Assembly: GCA_019418235.1 (NCBI GenBank)
Contig: DYCH01000061.1
Coordinates: 1-8,360 of the forward strand
Origin: Sutterella sp.
Lineage (GTDB): Bacteria > Pseudomonadota > Gammaproteobacteria > Burkholderiales > Burkholderiaceae_F
Length of the DNA stretch: 8,360 nt
Direction of reading: 5' to 3'
In this document: positions 6,634 through 8,360 of the stretch, piece by piece
Position numbering within the stretch: position 1 is the stretch's first letter
Layout of the letters: each line of letters opens with the position of its first letter
Notes under the pieces: generated by a model
Told to the model about the DNA's origin: nothing
What the model saw: the letters and a program-made list of their open reading frames with translations, nothing else
The model's database searches: none
Program-made: the position numbers and the translations under genes

Positions 6634-6658
6634 TTGATATCCTATAAGACGATATCAA
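6634..6658. repeat. Perfect inverted repeat TTGATATC-N9-GATATCAA before the ATPase gene
   Basis: Two perfect 8-base inverted arms (6634-6641 and 6651-6658) flank CTATAAGAC, which contains a -10-like TATAAG (6643-6648). The repeat ends 16 bases before the start codon at 6675. It could be an operator covering the -10 element, or a hairpin in the leader. A -35 is not evident: TTGATC at 6614-6619 would give a 23-base spacer. Confidence 0.5.
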
Positions 6659-6674
6659 ATTCTAAATTCCGCAT

Positions 6675-7799
6675 ATGTACACCATTAGAAGATCGTTAGA
6701 GAAAAAAATTTCTGCGAGTTTAATCCCAGGAAAAGTTGTAATTATTTACGGGCCAAGACGCAGTGGAAAAACGTTGTTAATGAGACAGATTGTTAACAAG
6801 TTCCCCGGCCGTGTATTAAAACTCCATGGCGACGATTTCAATACACAAACTCTTATTGAAAATAGAACAACTGCCAATTATCGTCATATCCTAGACAGCA
6901 TTGACTTGTTATCCATTGATGAAGCTCAAAATATTCCTGAAATAGGGATGGCATTAAAGCTTATAGTTGATGAAATCCCAACGATTAGAATCATTGTTAA
7001 TGCAACGTTTGATGCAAACAATTCATTAACGACTGCACTTGTTGGGCGAAGTACGCAGTTTGTTTTGACACCGTTTTCTCAACAAGAACTTTCACAAAAT
7101 GAGACCGTTTTAGAAACACGACAAAATCTCGAATCTCGTCTTATCTACGGCTCTTATCCCGAAGTTGTTTCAATCGAAAATTTTGAAAGAAAAACAGATT
7201 ATCTTAGAGATATCGTAGGCGCTTACCTGTTGAAAGATATTTTGGCGATTGATGGTATAAATAATGCCAACAAGATGCGCAATCTTTTACGTCTCATCGC
7301 ATTTCAACTGGGCTCTGAAGTTTCCTATGATGAATTGGGTAAACAACTTGGAATGAATAAAGCGACAGTTGAGAAATATCTGAATTTACTTGAGAAGGTT
7401 TATGTTCTGCATCGCTTAGGCGGATACTCACGAGACCTAAGAAAAGAGGTTTCGAAAGCCGGTAAATGGTACTTTTATGATAACGGTATCCGAAATGCAG
7501 TAATTAGTGCTTTTACTCCCTTAGCAATTCGTCAAGACGTAGGAGCCCTTTGGGAGAACTATATTATTAGCGAACGCATTAAATCCAACTATAACAATAA
7601 GTTGCACAAGGATTTCTATTTTTGGCGAACTTACGATAAACATGAGGTTGATCTTTTGGAAGAAGATGCAAACGGTTTAATGGCATTTGAATTTAAGTGG
7701 GGAAATAAATATCAGGAAGCGCCGAAGGCGTTCTCAGAAGCCTATCCCAATGCGTCGTTTAACGTCGTGAATCGAGAAAACTACTTGGAGTTTATTTAA
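6675..7799 (+). CDS. AAA_14/DUF4143-type ATP-binding protein
   Basis: The 374-residue product has the typical two-part build of this widespread, poorly characterised ATPase family. The N-terminal P-loop domain shows Walker A GPRRSGKT (26-33) and Walker B LLSIDEAQ with D82/E83. The usual Thr-Gly-Ser sensor stretch is replaced by N-A-T (109-111). The GSYPEVV motif (159-165) marks the junction. The DUF4143 half carries a winged-helix-like segment (about 216-248, VSYDELGKQLGMNKATVEKYL) and ends with HEVDLL (D326) and FEFKW (E339, K341), resembling a PD-(D/E)xK nuclease-fold core. The molecular function of the family is not settled; DNA binding is plausible. No Shine-Dalgarno sequence is visible before ATG 6675, so translation may be weak or leaderless. 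Terminators before and after make it a single-gene unit. Its base composition (about 35% G+C in a sampled line) differs from nrdDG, consistent with acquired DNA. Confidence 0.88.
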   Translation: MYTIRRSLEKKISASLIPGKVVIIYGPRRSGKTLLMRQIVNKFPGRVLKLHGDDFNTQTLIENRTTANYRHILDSIDLLSIDEAQNIPEIGMALKLIVDEIPTIRIIVNATFDANNSLTTALVGRSTQFVLTPFSQQELSQNETVLETRQNLESRLIYGSYPEVVSIENFERKTDYLRDIVGAYLLKDILAIDGINNANKMRNLLRLIAFQLGSEVSYDELGKQLGMNKATVEKYLNLLEKVYVLHRLGGYSRDLRKEVSKAGKWYFYDNGIRNAVISAFTPLAIRQDVGALWENYIISERIKSNYNNKLHKDFYFWRTYDKHEVDLLEEDANGLMAFEFKWGNKYQEAPKAFSEAYPNASFNVVNRENYLEFI

Positions 7800-7803
7800 A
7801 TAC

Positions 7804-7836
7804 AAAGGATCGAGGACAGAATCTTCGATCCTTTTT
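7804..7836. terminator. Terminator shared by the convergent ATPase and ogt genes
   Basis: A 12-bp stem with one G-U pair (7804-7815 with 7823-7834, core AAAGGATCGA/TCGATCCTTT) has a 7-base loop and ends in TTTTT (7832-7836). It starts 5 bases after the ATPase stop. The ogt stop codon (7835-7837 on the minus strand) lies at its right edge, so the same hairpin follows ogt transcription, although with a weaker T-tract on that strand. Confidence 0.85.
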
Positions 7837-8350
7837 AAAATAGTGAATCCATTCCTTCAATTGCCAAAAACTTTCTCTTTCGATCGAGACCTCCACCATA
7901 ACCCGTCAGGCTCCCATTAGCACCAATAATTCGATGACAGGGAATCAGAATTGAGATCGGGTTATAGCCAACAGCATTGGCAACAGCTCGAGTTGCCATC
8001 GGACGGCCGATTCGTTTTGCCAATTCAGAGTAACTGATGGTTTGACCATAGGGAATCTTCAGAAGCTCGTCTGCAACTGCTCGTTGTAAATCAGTTCCGA
8101 TAAAGTGCAGGGGAATGTCAAAGCTCAGACGCTCACCCTTGAGGTATTCCAAAATCTCCGTCTTTGCCTTAATAATGACAGCAGATTCCGACTCAATGCT
8201 ATTTAATCCAATGATTTTCTGAAATTTTTCGAATTTTGATTGATGGTGACGACTGTCAATCCAATCACACATAATAAGCTTCTCATCGACAGAAACCAGC
8301 CGAATTAAACCAATGGGGGAATCCCAGGAAATGTAATTAAAAGTTTGCAT
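7835..8350 (-). CDS. ogt: Methylated-DNA--protein-cysteine S-methyltransferase (O6-alkylguanine-DNA alkyltransferase)
   Basis: This suicide DNA-repair protein moves the alkyl group from O6-alkylguanine to its own cysteine. The 171-residue length fits Ogt; there is no fused Ada regulatory domain. The N-terminal part (1-80) is the weakly conserved RNase H-like domain (SPIGLIRLVSVDEKL). The C-terminal domain has the full signature: GTDLQRAV, IPYGQTISYSELA with Y107, the nucleotide-flipping Arg at R121 in the ATRAVANAVG helix, NPISILIPCHRII with the acceptor C138, and GSLTGYGGGLDRKRKFLAIEG. One oddity is Ala93, where the family usually has Trp after QRAV. The start is ATG on the minus strand at 8350; only 10 bases upstream are visible and they hold no ribosome binding site. 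The gene converges on the ATPase gene and is unrelated in function to its neighbours. Confidence 0.95.
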   Translation of the reverse strand: MQTFNYISWDSPIGLIRLVSVDEKLIMCDWIDSRHHQSKFEKFQKIIGLNSIESESAVIIKAKTEILEYLKGERLSFDIPLHFIGTDLQRAVADELLKIPYGQTISYSELAKRIGRPMATRAVANAVGYNPISILIPCHRIIGANGSLTGYGGGLDRKRKFLAIEGMDSLF

Positions 8351-8360
8351 AGATGTGATC

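Noticed and set aside
1..8360. CRISPR arrays, tRNA or rRNA genes, insertion sequences, prophage or integrase signals.
   Set aside because: No repeat-spacer periodicity, cloverleaf, transposase or integrase motif, or terminal inverted repeats with target duplications were seen on either strand.

Overview
The window looks like a chromosomal piece from a host-associated, anaerobically living Gram-negative bacterium, most likely a betaproteobacterium of the Sutterellaceae (Burkholderiales) type. The evidence is an MscL with the longer periplasmic loop that I recall from Burkholderiales, an oxygen-sensitive class III ribonucleotide reductase pair, and a classical type V autotransporter, which requires an outer membrane. 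The family-level assignment is inferred from protein character, not from a search.

Layout from left to right: the 3' end of an M20-family metallopeptidase gene (1-192); mscL, a mechanosensitive channel (259-741), closed by a strong hairpin terminator; a 300-base regulatory region with two NrdR-box-like palindromes; nrdD (1055-3217) and nrdG (3240-3704), an operon for anaerobic deoxynucleotide synthesis, closed by a terminator; a 190-base promoter region; a large autotransporter gene (3898-6519) with its own terminator; an inverted repeat leading into an AAA_14/DUF4143-type ATPase gene (6675-7799); and, convergent on the minus strand, an O6-alkylguanine-DNA alkyltransferase gene, ogt (7835-8350). 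The last two genes share a convergent terminator hairpin. Every plus-strand unit from mscL onward is separated by a terminator, so these are small independent transcription units rather than one cluster.

The housekeeping part (mscL, nrdDG) has an even, fairly G+C-rich codon use, about 50% where sampled. The autotransporter passenger region and the ATPase gene are clearly more A+T-rich, about 30-40% G+C in sampled lines. The autotransporter's linker and barrel return to about 47%. This suggests that the surface protein's exported part and the ATPase gene are accessory, faster-evolving DNA.

The most notable observation is the autotransporter promoter. A perfect TTGACA -35 element and an AATAAT -10 element are separated by 19 bases that contain an uninterrupted run of nine G. 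This is the architecture of phase-variable promoters such as Neisseria porA and opc, where slippage of the homopolymer changes the -35/-10 spacing and so the expression level. Here loss of two G would give the optimal 17-base spacer. The sequence therefore predicts a phase-variable surface autotransporter in a gut-type betaproteobacterium. The second notable point is the pair of NrdR-box-like sites upstream of nrdD, set 94 bases apart rather than the usual three helical turns.
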